From positions 434,001 to 498,000 of the forward strand of contig NC_090134.1 in assembly GCF_040581485.1 (NCBI RefSeq): 64,000 nt of DNA, in the 5' to 3' direction. The translations under genes and the position numbers were made by a program. Positions within the stretch are counted from its first letter, which is position 1; each line of letters starts with the position of its first letter. The notes beneath the pieces were generated by a model. The model was not told the origin of the DNA. It searched no databases and saw only the letters and a list, made by a program, of their open reading frames with translations. The stretch is from Linepithema humile (lineage: Eukaryota; Arthropoda; Insecta; Hymenoptera; Formicidae). This document shows, piece by piece, positions 26,800-39,309 of the stretch.

Positions 26800-26986
26800 C
26801 ACGGAAAAAACAATAATGCTGCGGCAACCGCATTCGCGTCCGACAAATGCACCTTGTTAATTCAATCACAGTATTAATCAAATGAATACGATGTACTTTC
26901 GTTTTAGCTAATATTGTTGTTGAATTAACAAGATTCATTCCAGTTGGATAAATGTTATTGATACAACATTATTTTTCTTTCCCGTG
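26800..26986. mobile_element. MITE-like element, 187 bp, with terminal inverted repeats and TA flanks
   Basis: The left end reads CACGGAAAAAACAATAATGCT. The right end, read on the opposite strand, is CACGGGAAAGAAAAATAATG. The two match over about 21 bp with single-base gaps. TA dinucleotides flank both ends (26798-26799 and 26987-26988), consistent with TA target-site duplication. A second perfect 13-bp pair of arms (CTTGTTAATTCAA, 26853-26865 and 26920-26932) lies inside, so most of the element can fold back on itself. No coding capacity is present. Size, ends and flanks fit a non-autonomous DNA transposon, possibly mobilised by a Tc1-mariner-type enzyme; the family is not identified. Confidence 0.6.
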
Positions 26987-26988
26987 TA

Positions 26989-28060
26989 TGTATTACGCTT
27001 CAATCTGAAATTGATGTTATTGCGGTATATTATGAACGACATTTATTTACAGCCTTACGACACACAGGTATCCTCGTATCGTATGTTTAAAATATCGAGA
27101 TTTAAGATTATTATTCATCAATTTTGTAACATTTCATAATTTCTGAATCCATTTATAAATAGTTTGCAAAAATAAGTTTTCTTTCGACACGATAATAAAC
27201 GGAAATAAAACGAACATAAAAATAAGCGAAATTTTTAACAGAGCGATAACGCGAAGTTTGCCACTAGCATAGATTCAATATTTACGAAATCACGATTTTT
27301 CGCAGAGGTGTACTTATCGGTGACGTTCTTTTGCCTCTAATCACAACAATCGCTCGCTATATTTTCATATCGCTCGCGCGATATTTGCGCACTCAAACAG
27401 GTTGATACGATATGAATATGTAACGAATCGCGCGCGGCCACTCCCGCGTAGATACGGGGATGATTACGTCTCTATAAGTCCGATGTAATTTAGCGACAGC
27501 ATGTAAATATTTGTTCATGCGTATACATAAAAAAGAAACGCACGATTGAAACTGTGTGTCGATAAGATTTCGATTGAATCTGGTTCAATTAAGATAGATT
27601 TTTACAAACTCGTCTTCAATTAACATGTTTGCATGCGCATAAAGAGTGACTTTTAGACATTTTAAGTTTCCCATTTTACATTTCAATTGGAAATTTTAAT
27701 TCAGATATACCTGTTGCAAGTTGCAATTATGTTTGTCAACATATTTTCAACAGAGATGCAGCTCGTGAATATTAAATTTAATTGCAACCGGTCAAGATCA
27801 TGTGAATTGAACACGCTGAAAGTGCATTACATATTTCTACTTGATTTAATAAATAAATAAGCTTTTAACGATAAACTCTGCACGAGATAAATGTATAGTA
27901 AAAAAACAGATTTATTATAAAAATATCGAATCCCAATGTTATATCTTTCACAGAATCATAAAATTTTATCTAAAATTTCCCTCGTTTAAGGTATTAATAA
28001 ATGATTGAACAATTGTCGTATTCTGGAAAATTTATAATAGCCATTGTTGATTCTGTTTTT
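26989..28060. other. AT-rich non-coding stretch
   Basis: This is mostly AT-rich, with a more CpG-rich island at about 27280-27500. No frame of note, repeat family or RNA gene is seen. Confidence 0.6.
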
Positions 28061-28061
28061 A

Positions 28062-28159
28062 CTTAATCGCGATTAAGCGCGATTAAATATGAACGATCAG
28101 AATTGCATTGTAATCGCATTGTAATCGCATTGGAACAAGCGATGCGGGGATATAATCGC
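28062..28159. promoter_or_regulatory. Homotypic TAATCGC motif cluster around a 16-bp palindrome
   Basis: A perfect palindrome, CTTAATCGCGATTAAG, lies at 28062-28077. GCGATTA follows at once (to 28084), an 11-bp tandem unit GCATTGTAATC occurs 2.5 times at 28105-28132, and TAATCGC occurs again at 28153-28159. In all, six TAATCG words in either orientation fall within about 100 bp. TAAT cores are the known recognition element of homeodomain proteins, and clusters of one site are a usual mark of enhancers. The specific factor and target gene cannot be named. Confidence 0.4.
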
Positions 28160-29200
28160 GCGTTTCCGGAAGGAGGGCGCGGCACGACGCGGCGCTTCCT
28201 AGTCATTAGCTTGATAAATCGGTATCGCTTAAAATAAACATCGGTAGACGAGGCGCTTCATTATGGGTCATTTCCGGAGACGTATCGACGAGCGCGAGTT
28301 ACGATTCATTTGAGCGGATCTGCGGCAGCGATCAACCTTTTCACGGAAGAACGCCGTCGCGTGCAGAATTACAGAAATTACGAAAAGCCATTTCCGTGTC
28401 GCGTATGTAAGGCGCAAATTCGCACGCGAGAAATGAAAAGATTTGTATTCAAAATTTCAATTTTCTCACATCGTAATAAATCGCAATTGATTTCCTCTAA
28501 TTCATTGTGCATCACTTACCAAGCAGCAAACAGCACAATACCCGTGAATATCGATCGAACTTACCTGTAAAGGAAAAAAAAACAACAAATCAGTATACAT
28601 ACAATACATTTTACGAATTACGCTTAGACAATATAACGTTAATGCGATCATTTTCCATGCAAATTCAGGTATAGATATTTTATTGTCTGCATTATCTACC
28701 GCGGATGCGATCAATCCATTTTCACAATAAATATAAAAGGATACAATTGTAGAAATTCGTAACTTTTATTTGTAATTTAAACCATTTGAAGGGATTCGTA
28801 ATTCTTTTGTTCATTGAACGATTTATTTGATCAAAAGTAGTATTGACATGTGTAATATTGCATAATATTACACGCTTTCGACGGTCAGTATATGAATTCT
28901 GAAGGCTAAAACAGTTTTTCATTATTTTCATATTCGCGAAAAAAGTAGCAAAAAATTGAGTAAATCGTGCATACAATATAAGACATGTGTCGTATCGCAG
29001 GATAGAAGCGCTGGAGCGCGGCCCCACCCGGTGTATTTTCCGGTCTGTAATAAAGCTGAAAGATCGTCGCCCGCATGGCGGCAAAACAAAGCGGGCTCAT
29101 AATATTGTTATTCCCAAACAACGGCCGAGAGACGCATAAAAGAAGCGTATTAATGAATTTACTCGGCTCGGCCTTGGAATGGAACGACATGGCCGTCCTC
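28160..29200. other. Non-coding stretch, no gene recognised
   Basis: CpG-rich sequence lies to about 28440, an AT-rich spacer to about 28980, then a CpG-rich stretch. Minus-strand frames of 94 and 120 codons (28906-29190 and 28722-29084) overlap each other and lack recognisable domains. Confidence 0.55.
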
Positions 29201-29204
29201 TCGA

Positions 29205-29295
29205 TGGGCGTTTATTCGCGAGCGTAATTAATGCAAACTGCTGCACGGCGGAACTTTAAATATAAATGCCCGTGCAAACCGCCGCCCATGCTACG
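29205..29295. promoter_or_regulatory. Candidate enhancer segment with abutting homeodomain and octamer-like motifs
   Basis: TAATTAATGCAAAC near 29226-29239 combines a TAATTA homeodomain core with ATGCAAA, the core of the POU octamer site. TTTATT and AAATATAAATG motifs lie within 60 bp. The surrounding sequence is CpG-rich and has no supported gene. The call rests on motif recognition alone. Confidence 0.25.
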
Positions 29296-31511
29296 TTACG
29301 TTACTGCCGGAAGTGGCTTAAAAGCTAATGCCGTCTAAACTTCGGCGTGGACTTTTCGCCTTCTCGCGCACTCTCATGGGAAGGACATTAGCGCTAAATT
29401 TTAACCATTTATACCGCGGGTTTCCGCTCCTTTTGACGACGAGTACACGTTTTCACAACCTCAACCGGAATGGAGAAAGTAATAAGGAATATCGCATTTA
29501 GTAATAGGTGCATTTAGTGATATGACGTGGGATAAAGCTACAGACAACCGCGTACTAACTCCGCAGTTACTTATCTTCCTTATTTATATTACTCGTAATT
29601 TCCTCCACCCGCGGAGATTGGAATCTCTTAATCACAGAATCGAAACATTCCAGTTTAATTACTTCAAACTTTCTTATTGATCAAAATTGTAATACGCGAA
29701 CGCGAAGAGAAAAAGAAAAAAAACGAAACAGTAATTTATCGATAAACAATTTTCTCCATAAGATTTTCTCACGTTCATAATCTACTTTTACGTTAAAAAA
29801 ATTACAAATATACTTTGTATTTTTCTAGATGGGATTTTCCGTCTTAAATTCGAGATTCGCATATTCGGGATTCATCCCGAAATGAAGAATATATTCCTCC
29901 CATATTTTAAGACCCACATTCACTAGATTCTCATGTGCTAGTACCTTGTATCAACAAAGATCATAGGATCATACGCAAAAGATTCCATAGACTGTGATAA
30001 ATCATCGTCTAAGGCCCGTCGTACTCGAGATCCTCGCACAGAATTTCTCTCGACTTTGCCTTTGAGGCGAACCTGAAACTCACTGGAACCTCACATTCGC
30101 CCAGGGAACTTTGCGTTCACCTAAGCGAACGTCATAAATATTCAAGATTCCGGTAGAGGCAAGGACTTGGCGGCAGACAATGAAGCTTCCTTCAGGATTC
30201 AGCGCGGTGTAACATACAGCTCGCGCATTGTACGTCTTCGACGTACGCGCTTCATCCTCTTCTTCTACGCCGGCTTCTTCAACGACAGCCCGAGAAAGAA
30301 GAAGACAAAGATAACGTCTGTGTCTATTTCCGCAAGGTCACAAGATCGAAGATCGAAGTTCGACCATAAGCAGGCGCCGTCATGCAACGATGATGTTGCA
30401 TGACGACTCGCGATATCTTCTCGATCGAGTGAGTTTTAAGCTGCCTGCACACCGACGTTTGCGAATTTGATCTGGCGGCGATCATAAAATGCTGTTTTAT
30501 ATTTTTCATAATACTAACGCTTCATTATAGATTACTTGAAACACCAATTCGAGCATTGATTGGAAATTACGACGAAGGATGATAAGCCCAATACAAATGC
30601 ATTCGGTTTCTCCATCGATTAAATCGATCTTTTTTTCTTCAGTTTTATAAAAAATAATTACTTACATAAAGATAATTAATACGTACGTAAAATAATGACA
30701 TTTAAATACAAAATATTAGGCTTCACTTAATATTTGAATAATTAATATTTAATAATAAGATCTCATTAGAACCATAATAAATTTCAATCTGATACCGCTC
30801 ATAAGCGCGCTGCTCGCCGATGTGCAGCCAGTGTTACACGTGGTCTCTTCTAAAGTCATCGCGCGCGCTCATTGTACAAATCGACATCTCGCCATTATCC
30901 CAAAGACGGAGGTGAAGGCGGAATAATGGCGGCTACGAATTACAAGAGAAGAAGAGGAAGAGAGTGAAGTCCGTGGCCCGTGACGTATAACCGACGAGTC
31001 CTTCCGTTACCAACTCTCCTCTCTGGTCGCCGCGCGAGGGAGGCGAGGCTCCTCTCGGTCATGCTCAAGGGATCAAAGGAGAGGCGTGTTCTCATAATCC
31101 TCCTCCGTCGCTTAATAGCCTCGCTCCGAGCCTGAACAATAACCACTATGCCACTCGCCGGCTACAGCCGATGCACTAGCGCACTCGAGTGCACTTGCTC
31201 AAAGAAAATTCCCTCCCTTACCTTACTTTGCGGTATCTGCGAAGAACATTAACGAATAGTTTCACAATGGCAATAGATTTATAACATAACAAAGATTTAT
31301 TGTTTCCTTTATATATTTTATTTCGCATATCAGTGCTGATGTCTCTAAAGTTTGAGAATGCACACGGGGACTCTGTACGAGATCCTTCCACGTGCCATTT
31401 AAGTGCCAAGTCTCAAGTAGCCGAGTCTAATGTAGTCTGACGATAGGACTTATCGCAGTGTTGCCCGCCTTTCATCGGCACCATATTCCACTCTTTGTCC
31501 CCTCCCTGCCT

Positions 31512-31514
<3 letters not shown>
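29296..31514. other. Non-coding stretch, no gene recognised
   Basis: AT-rich spacers (about 29640-29830, 30600-30790, 31250-31330) alternate with CpG-rich blocks. A hairpin at 30378-30405 is listed separately. At 30926 the context AATAATGGCGGCT reads as a good animal translation start. It runs only 13 codons before a stop, unless spliced at the GTGAAG near 30963, which cannot be verified. Confidence 0.55.
30378..30405. other. Perfect 11-bp hairpin with 6-nt loop
   Basis: CGTCATGCAAC (30378-30388) and GTTGCATGACG (30395-30405) pair perfectly around the loop GATGAT. No T-run or gene context suggests a terminator role, and this is eukaryotic-looking DNA. It may be a chance hairpin, a cruciform-capable site or part of a structured transcript. 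Confidence 0.5.
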
Positions 31515-31544
<30 letters not shown>

Positions 31545-31551
31545 CCTCTCT
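31515..31551 (+). repeat. (CT)n microsatellite
   Basis: About seventeen CT units with one CC interruption. Confidence 0.9.
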
Positions 31552-34500
31552 TGTCTCGGAGACGTAGTTACTTGTACGTGGAGGCTGCTGCCCCCGGGGA
31601 ATGAGACAGGCCAGCAGATTATCCAGTCGATTGAGGCGGCGAGTAGTTGGTAACTCACCAACTTCTGAGCCGTGAGGATGCTCTTCGTAAGACTCTCTTC
31701 GCCGCCGGCAAAAGAGATCCTTTCAAGCAGGATTCACCGGGATATATCGTCCCCTCTCGTAATCCCCGAGTAACCCCGCCGGCTGTACCTCCACCGTACA
31801 ACATTAACTGTCCCTAATTACAATTACGCCGCGAAATTCCCGTGGCGTGAAACTTCGAGCCATGACGACGACACCGATATCTAGACGCGGAGAGCGGGCA
31901 ATTGGGAGTACATGCATCGGACGCATGGAAACAGCGGTGACATTCTACCTCACAGTTCGAAATAAGAATCACAGTTAAAAAAAAAGTTGTTAAATTAGTA
32001 GCGTAGAGTGTATTGTGAAAAAATTAGTGTAAAATTACAAATATTATAGTAGGTAATTAGAAATCAACCATTGTAGCTGTAAATTTTCACACATATGTAA
32101 ATTTGCAGCTTGCAGGTGAAATTAATTTTCAAGTGTTATAATGAAGTAAATAGCATATGTAAATTTACAGTTCCGAGTTGGCCAAAAAACAGTTTCTAAT
32201 TTCAAATTAGATATATGTAATCCGCCTCCGGAAAGATAAAGATTTACACAATAAAAAATAAAATTATAGCTTTCATAAAATTGTGTCATTTTATACATTT
32301 CCATTATTACTCGCATAATTTTTACGTCTCTTATTTCTGTAAACTTGTCAAATTTTTCAACATGTTAGCTTGCAATATATATTTAACTTGGAAAGAACAC
32401 TTGGAAAATGATAAGTAAAAGTCAAAAGCTTTATTCCGTCTTTATCTTTCTTCTTCGGTGTATCTTTGAACTTTGTACACTTGATAAGAAATGGAGAAAG
32501 AGAGCAATGAGAGAACTTTATTATAAATCAGCCGTTTCAAATTGACATCTAATTTTAAATTAGCTAGTTGTATAATATTTTCTTTGTAGAAACACATAGA
32601 AAGCACGTTTCGAGATAAAATTACAACATATAAGATCTAATAAAGTGAGTAAAATACGCTCTTCTCATCAACGAGAAAGCTTCCGATAAATAGGATAGCG
32701 CAAAAATGTAAAGGGCGGAGAATAATCCGCGACAAGCGCATGGATAAGAGATTACTTAACAATTCTATAGGATAAAGTTAAACTAGTTTCGTAATTGCCG
32801 GATTGCGTGCAAACTTCCGAGACCAACGTGAAAATCAAACGAGAAGATACCAGAGAGGCCGCATGGAGAGTAACCCGCGCTATCCGATTATGCGATTATT
32901 CCTGTCAGGTTTTCGAGAATGCGAGTCGGAGGTGGCGCGCGATATCCAATATCCCGAAAGAGGGTGAAACTTTTTCTCACAAAAGCCGCTCCTTCGCCGG
33001 CGCGCATTCACAAAGGATATATTCATCTCTTCTATTATTTCGATTCGCCGAAAGGAGTTTGTGGATCGAAAACAATTCGTGAGAATATTCGTTTGTTTTG
33101 TACATGATCTTTTCAAAAATCTAAAGACGATAAATCTCAAAGAAGGCGTTTGATGTTTTACTGCAAGGAGGTGAAAAATGGTGAATTTTGAAATACGATT
33201 AATTCGAATAAAACATGATTGCGCAAATGTCGCGATATATCTGTTTCAGCGAGATCCTCGAAATCTGACTTACGTCGCTTCCGAAATGGACGACGGTGCG
33301 AAAATAGCAAGCTGCAAAGAAGAGAATGATTTATGCCAGCTGAAGCACGTTCGCGAACGAGTTTTCTTTCTTGGCTATTTCTGCAAAGCTCGTGATATAT
33401 ATTTCGATTAAGAAATAAATGGGAAATAATAATGACCGGTATCTATCGTCTATACGCGAGAAAGTGGGAAAAAGCAATGTCAGACGAACGTCTCTCTGTG
33501 AAAATCGGTGTAGAGAAATACAAAAAGGCTATCGCGGACTGTCTGACGTAGCAGAAAATCCTCGACCGACCGCGAATCTTTTGGCGCGGAAAGCATATCA
33601 CATCTTTGGCAATAAATATCTCCTTTCGAAGCCACCGTCGCTGCCATGAAATTGATATCGAACAACGACAAGAAAAATCTATTTCAATAATAGCGATAGA
33701 ATCAATATTAGTGTCTATTTCTGCAACTGTCTTTACACTCTGTCATAGCTTTTCGTTGAAGACTGATCGATTATTTTCTACTTGATTTCATTTTTCTTGT
33801 TAAGAAAGATTATAAAGAAATATTACTAATATTTATGACTCTTTAAAGTTCTCTTAAAAGAAATTTCGTTAAATTCTTCGTTAAATATTAACGACATTTG
33901 ATTCCAGATAAAATCACTGCCGTCAGTTGATATTTTAATAAATCACACTCAATCAAATTGCGTCTTACAAATCAAGTTTTAATATTAAATATGTAAATAC
34001 ATTCGTCTAATCATAAGATTACTTGGCTTCGCACGGCAGATGATTAATCATAGCGTCGCGGACATATTGAAACCAACAAGAACCCACATATAAACTATTA
34101 GCGGCGTTATGTGGTATTCATAATGATCGTGTCGCGGAAAAGTCGACACCGGCATCGTCGCTGCGCGCAAAAATGCCACGCTTGCTCCCTCTCTTTCTCT
34201 CCCATCGATGCAATTCCAACCAGTGCACTGACCTACCGTGCACCGAGACACGGGTGCACGCATGACCAAACGGTCGTCATACGGGTGCGCTACATGATAT
34301 ATGTGACTTATTTCGTTACACCATGCCCTCTCCCAATTAAGTTTTTACAGTTTTACCGCGGTACGCGAATTGTATAGATGATATATCCAAAAATTTACGG
34401 TTTGTATGTGTTACGCGCGGTTCGAAATCATTCGTACGACAACAAATCTTTCGAGCGTGTCACATTCATAGTGTTGTTTCAGAATTATGTTATCATATAC

Positions 34501-35696
34501 ATATATCGAAGATGCAAATATCGCGGATTGGAAGCTCACTTTGTATTTGTTACGATCGATACAACAACCGACAACTACGATGGATAATCTCTTTCATCCC
34601 TTTTCGAATGAAATAACGGACTTTCTAACTGAATATTTATCTTGTACGATATATCTTTTATAAATAAATTTACTTATATGTCCACCGTATTGTCACAAAA
34701 GCAATCCAAAAAAAAGGAAAAAAGAACGACAAAAAACTGCAACCTAAATACTTCATTCAGAGGACCAAGAATGAATCATTTCTTATCTTTTATTATACCA
34801 AACGGCATATCGCGCTTTATAAATAAAGAAAAAGACTTATTTAATATTATATTCTTTCGATAAAATTATTCGTGCCATTCTCATAAAGACTGTGATTTAA
34901 ATATATATATATATTTAATTTAACCTAGTTAAAGAATTTTGATTTTTCGTCGACGCTATATAGAATGTGACGTCTTTGTGGATACAGGAGTGCGATAAAC
35001 GAAAGATGACATGATGGCGGCGCCGTTCTCAACACCGACGTCGATGTCTTCGCAAGGGTCTAGTGCGCAAATAGCTAGGTGTCGAGTTCGAGGATTCTGC
35101 GGCCCTCTTGGAATGGAATGCTTTGCATAATGGTGACTCCGCAGACGGCATTGCGCGCGCGGAAAGCGAACTCCCGAATTCCTCGCGGCTTGGACGCGGT
35201 CCAGAATACGAGGCGCGTCCATGTCCTTGTTCTCATCATAGTTCCATCCTTAATGAATATGTCATCTCCGTCGCGAACAAAATTCTATCCCGATTATGCA
35301 TCGAGTATAACGCAAAATAGGAAACACTCACACATATCTACAAAATGTTATAAAAGAAAAAATAACAAAATGCAAAAACATATACTTTAATCGATTTAAA
35401 GTTGATATTTCCTTAACAGAAATAGTGCAAGATCTTTTTGAGAGAAGCAAGCGGAAAGCTGTTTATAAAATTTACAGCACAAAAATGAATGGCGTTACTT
35501 TTAATTTAAAATAGATTTCATTTCAACAAATTTTTAATTTACTTAGTTAATAAAATATTCAATTGTTAATTATTTATTTAATAAAAATCACTTAAAAATT
35601 TAAAAAATGTTGCAAGTAAAAATAAAAAATGAAGATCAATGCTCTTTGAACTTAAAGTATACGTATCGCTTTTACAGCGCGCATTACATCTAACGG
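31552..35696. other. Non-coding stretch, no gene recognised
   Basis: CpG-rich sequence to about 31960 is followed by a strongly AT-rich region to about 32680. Within that region the phrase CATATGTAAATTT(G/A)CAG is repeated near 32091-32108 and 32155-32172. Mixed blocks follow, with AT-rich spacers at about 33660-34020, 34590-34960 and 35290-35690. Frames of 60-103 codons in 32795-35390 overlap on both strands and show nothing recognisable. Confidence 0.6.
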
Positions 35697-35711
35697 AAAA
35701 AGAGAAAGAGA

Positions 35712-35757
<46 letters not shown>
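35697..35757 (+). repeat. (GAGAAA)n/(GA)n purine tract
   Basis: Several GAGAAA-like units pass into about twelve GA units and then a short AAAG-interrupted tail. The plus strand is purine-only for about 60 bp. Confidence 0.92.
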
Positions 35758-38700
35758 AAAGAATGGCCATTAAAGGAGCCCATCTCCGCGATTTAACCTT
35801 GTCTTCGTGTTTAACGTAACCTATTGGGCAAATTACCCTACATCGAGTGAGTATTAACCCATCTGATCTAACAGGTTGAGAGAGAGAGGTAGAGGGAGAG
35901 ACAGAGAGACCTCGTTGGTATGCCAGATCCCGACTGATCTCGCACCGTCTCTCTAACAGCTCGGTGTACTCAGGTGGTACCTACTGAGATCTGCGTGAGT
36001 GTTGCAGCGAGTGGAATACCTACAATAAAGCCAACAATGCGCTCGCTCGCTTGCTTTGCGAACACAGCACGCCGGAACTATTCGAAATGGACCAACAGGC
36101 TTTAATAATAGCTGCGCGCCGCGAAGGAAGAGAGATCTGGATGGATGAGTCAGTTTAAAACACGTCAGACTCTTTGGCATCATTAAATCCCTCTTGGTAG
36201 CGCTCTTCTCTTTAGCAACATGGAGATGTCAGAGAAGAGTTATCAAATCGATTATCTGTAGAGCTAGCTGATACTTAAGTGCAATGAAGTAAGTTAATAG
36301 ATCGTTTTATCTCTCTTTTTTTCCCTTGTTTAATTCAAGAAAATTTCTCATGGATATCGTGCGCGTCAAAAAAAAAAAAAGAAAAAAAAGAAGAAGAAAG
36401 AAATAAAAACATTGCCGTTAAACAGTTTTTCTTATCTCGCAAACTATCTGAAAATCGTCGACGTTAAAACGACATTTCACATACAATGACCCCAATAATT
36501 AATTTGAACCAATGCCGCGAATCGCAAAAATAGATTCGCAGAGCAATTTCTGGAATACCATAAAAAGCGGAGCGCGATAAAGTTTCTCGAATTAATGCAA
36601 AAAACAAACGAATGCACGCTATGTTACCCAGCAGTCGCCAATTTTAATCGACCCGGTTTTTTCTTTGCGCTCTGTTTTGCTTGAGATTCGATGCAAATCG
36701 ACCTTCCTTCCCCTCCACCGGCAAAATAGCCGGAAATGGCGCAGTCGTCGAAACGTCGCCGAACGAACAACGACTTTAAGTAGGTGGAGGCTGTTACTGG
36801 CAAGGTCGGGCAAATCGTTTCGCGGAACGTTTAGAGGTTTTTTAAACTTCCGATCTACGATCAGCGACGACTCTACGTGACCGGCGACTTTAATTCTGTC
36901 CTTCTGAACGTCACGGAACGTCAATGCGATAGGTGCAAGTCAGATATTGCACGGCGACATCGGTTCCCTTTCAACGCTACGCGACGGGCCGCTTTGCAAC
37001 CAAGTACGCCAGACTATGATGAAATTGCTCACACTCTCGTCGTTGAATTGTCTTTACGCGATGTTTACGCGGCACTTTACACGTGCAGACTGCGTTAATC
37101 GAAAAACAAACCTACTATTATATCAAATATGGAGAAATCCTATTTCCTAATATATCAAATGCAGAGAATATGAAATATTCAACAGCGGAATAAAGCGCAA
37201 GTACAAATAATCATAACAAACATAAAATTGATCAGAAACACATACTACCGTCAGTCTGTACGAGTCCACATAGAGAGAGGATCAAACGCGATGCGGATCG
37301 AAATTGACAACATCGCGCTTTTAATCTGTTCATTACCGTAATCGGCGTGCGCTACTCTTTTGCCCGGATTGCACGCATGTGGTGATTAGTGTGATTAAAG
37401 GGAGGGAACAACCTCCCAATAACGCGGAACGTGCACACCAAAGGGGAGCTTAAAATCGTCGTAATTGCGAAAAATTTCCGTCACTGCGAATACGAGCTTT
37501 GTATACAGAACGGTTGCGAATATACTCCTGTAATTTATCGAGTACTGCTTAATTCAGCTTCTAGCTGTATCCGGCAAATCCACATTCACTTGTTCGTGTG
37601 TCGTCTATAATATTACATTTTTATCAATATAAAAAAAATTTCTAACACACGCATTTAAATATATTACATATTTGAATCTTTTTAACAAATCAGAATTATA
37701 TAAGAAATGCTAAATATTAATTTTGGTAAATGTACACACTTTAATCTCAAAATAATACACAACAAAATACAAGATTAAGAAAAAACTTCCAATTAATCAT
37801 AAACGAAATAAAAATATATTCCTTATATTCAAACATTTCTAATACTTCATCCTGCTTATATTACATTTTGCAGACCGAAAATATCAAGTCCGCAACAAAG
37901 TTCGAAATTGCTAACGGTCTCTACACATGAGTTAAAATGAGTTCTACATGTTCGCCGTTCGCACACGCGTTCTTTCTCGTTTATATATATATGCATATAA
38001 TCGCTTTTTATATGGTATCTATTTTCGTACAGTCGCGATGACGCAAACGCGGATCTTTTGGGAATATGGAACGAGATCGAGAAGCGCGACGATAATTACG
38101 AGCGCGATTACAGCACAGTCTGGACGAGCCGTAAAGTTATTTTCGCGCACGTGCAAATGTGTCTCGCAGGAGATGCGAATATGTCGACGCGAATAAAACG
38201 CGGATTGCTCGCTCGAATAACACACACGCCACGGAATAAACGGGCCCCGTGGCCCCCTGGGTGTCACTGCACGTCGCGATGCATAAAAGTACATTCGCAC
38301 ATCGTTCCCGTTTCATTCTGTCGTATAAGAGATTAATATTTCGTGTGTCACACGAAATAAATTTAGTAAATACGTGATCTTTGCATACGCGAAAAATTCC
38401 TACAGTTTTAAAAAGTTAGATACAATCACTTTAATTGTTTAAAAGTGAAAAAAATATAAAAAAGCATTTTTAGTTCTTAAATATATAATATGACAAAAAA
38501 TTGACTGCATTTCCTTTACTAAACTTATTTCAATAAATTTGAAGAAACGTGAGGTAAAAATGTGATACGCAACATCGGTAAGTTGTCTAGTTGCCGTTGT
38601 CAATAGCTTGGCATGTCCGCATTATGGTAGGTAGCATGCCATGATTGCATATTTTTACATTTTTATCTGTAGTATATGTGTAATTGTTTTTAGATTTATT

Positions 38701-39078
38701 GAAATAAATTCAATAAAAGAAATGTCGCTCATATCCTTTTTAAACATATTATACAGAGAATCTTTGAAAGTTTTCAATGTTTTTTTCATATTTAAATATA
38801 TATTTGACGTGTAACATGTATTGATAAAACACAATGTTAAAAAATAAATAACATTCTAAAATAAGAATAGAAATAATAAAAACAAAAAGTAAAAAAAAAA
38901 GTATAGGCGATGTGATAAATCAATATCAAGAATTGACGTATTTCACCGTTCTAATATGACAACATCGCAAACACACCCTTCTGAAAACTATGAAAACTGC
39001 GTAGCGCAAACAGAGTTTAAACCCGCAAACACATGATACGTAACAATCACAAACGAGGATTTATTTCCGACCCTCTTT

Positions 39079-39080
<2 letters not shown>
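35758..39080. other. Non-coding stretch, no gene recognised
   Basis: A CpG-rich block at about 35760-36260 includes a short GA-rich run near 35879-35910. Other blocks lie at about 36440-37110, 37240-37590 and 37930-38340, with AT-rich spacers between them and a long one at about 38340-38990. A poly-A/purine run occupies 36368-36403. Overlapping frames near 36619-37150 and 37948-38336 have no recognisable product. Confidence 0.6.
36368..36403 (+). repeat. A-rich purine run
   Basis: Thirteen A's followed by GAAAAAAAAG and GAAGAAG units. This is low-complexity sequence. It is not clearly the tail of a retroposon because no target-site duplication or element body is evident. Confidence 0.8.

Positions 39081-39117
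<37 letters not shown>
39081..39117 (+). repeat. (AG)n microsatellite, first of a pair
   Basis: About eighteen AG units. A second tract follows about 145 bp downstream. Confidence 0.92.
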
Positions 39118-39122
<5 letters not shown>

Positions 39123-39258
39123 TGGCGAAAAAGGAAAATGTCGTGAGAAAAGAAAACGGCAGAAACGAGGCGCGCCGCCGAGCTCCGTGTAGAACTGATA
39201 GCTGATAACCGAAAGAAGCATAGAAGAAACCGAGGAACGTTCGTTCTACCGATGAGAT

Positions 39259-39260
<2 letters not shown>
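39118..39260. other. Spacer between two (AG)n tracts
   Basis: This is purine-biased, CpG-containing sequence with no supported gene. Long minus-strand frames through here are Ser/Leu repeats created by the flanking AG tracts. Confidence 0.6.
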
Positions 39261-39303
<43 letters not shown>

Positions 39304-39309
39304 AGGGAG
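39261..39309 (+). repeat. (AG)n microsatellite, second of a pair
   Basis: About twenty AG units followed by GAGGGAGAAGGAG. The purine bias continues past 39480-39560. Paired GAGA-type tracts are the known binding sequence of GAGA-factor-like proteins in insects, but no promoter is identified here. Confidence 0.92.

Noticed and set aside
30926..30970. AATAATGGCGGCT as a translation start with possible splice donor
   Set aside because: Only 13 codons before a stop and no evidence for splicing.
36735..36800. TGGCGCAGTCG resembling a tRNA or SINE A box
   Set aside because: No B box within the expected distance and no poly-A-tailed SINE body.
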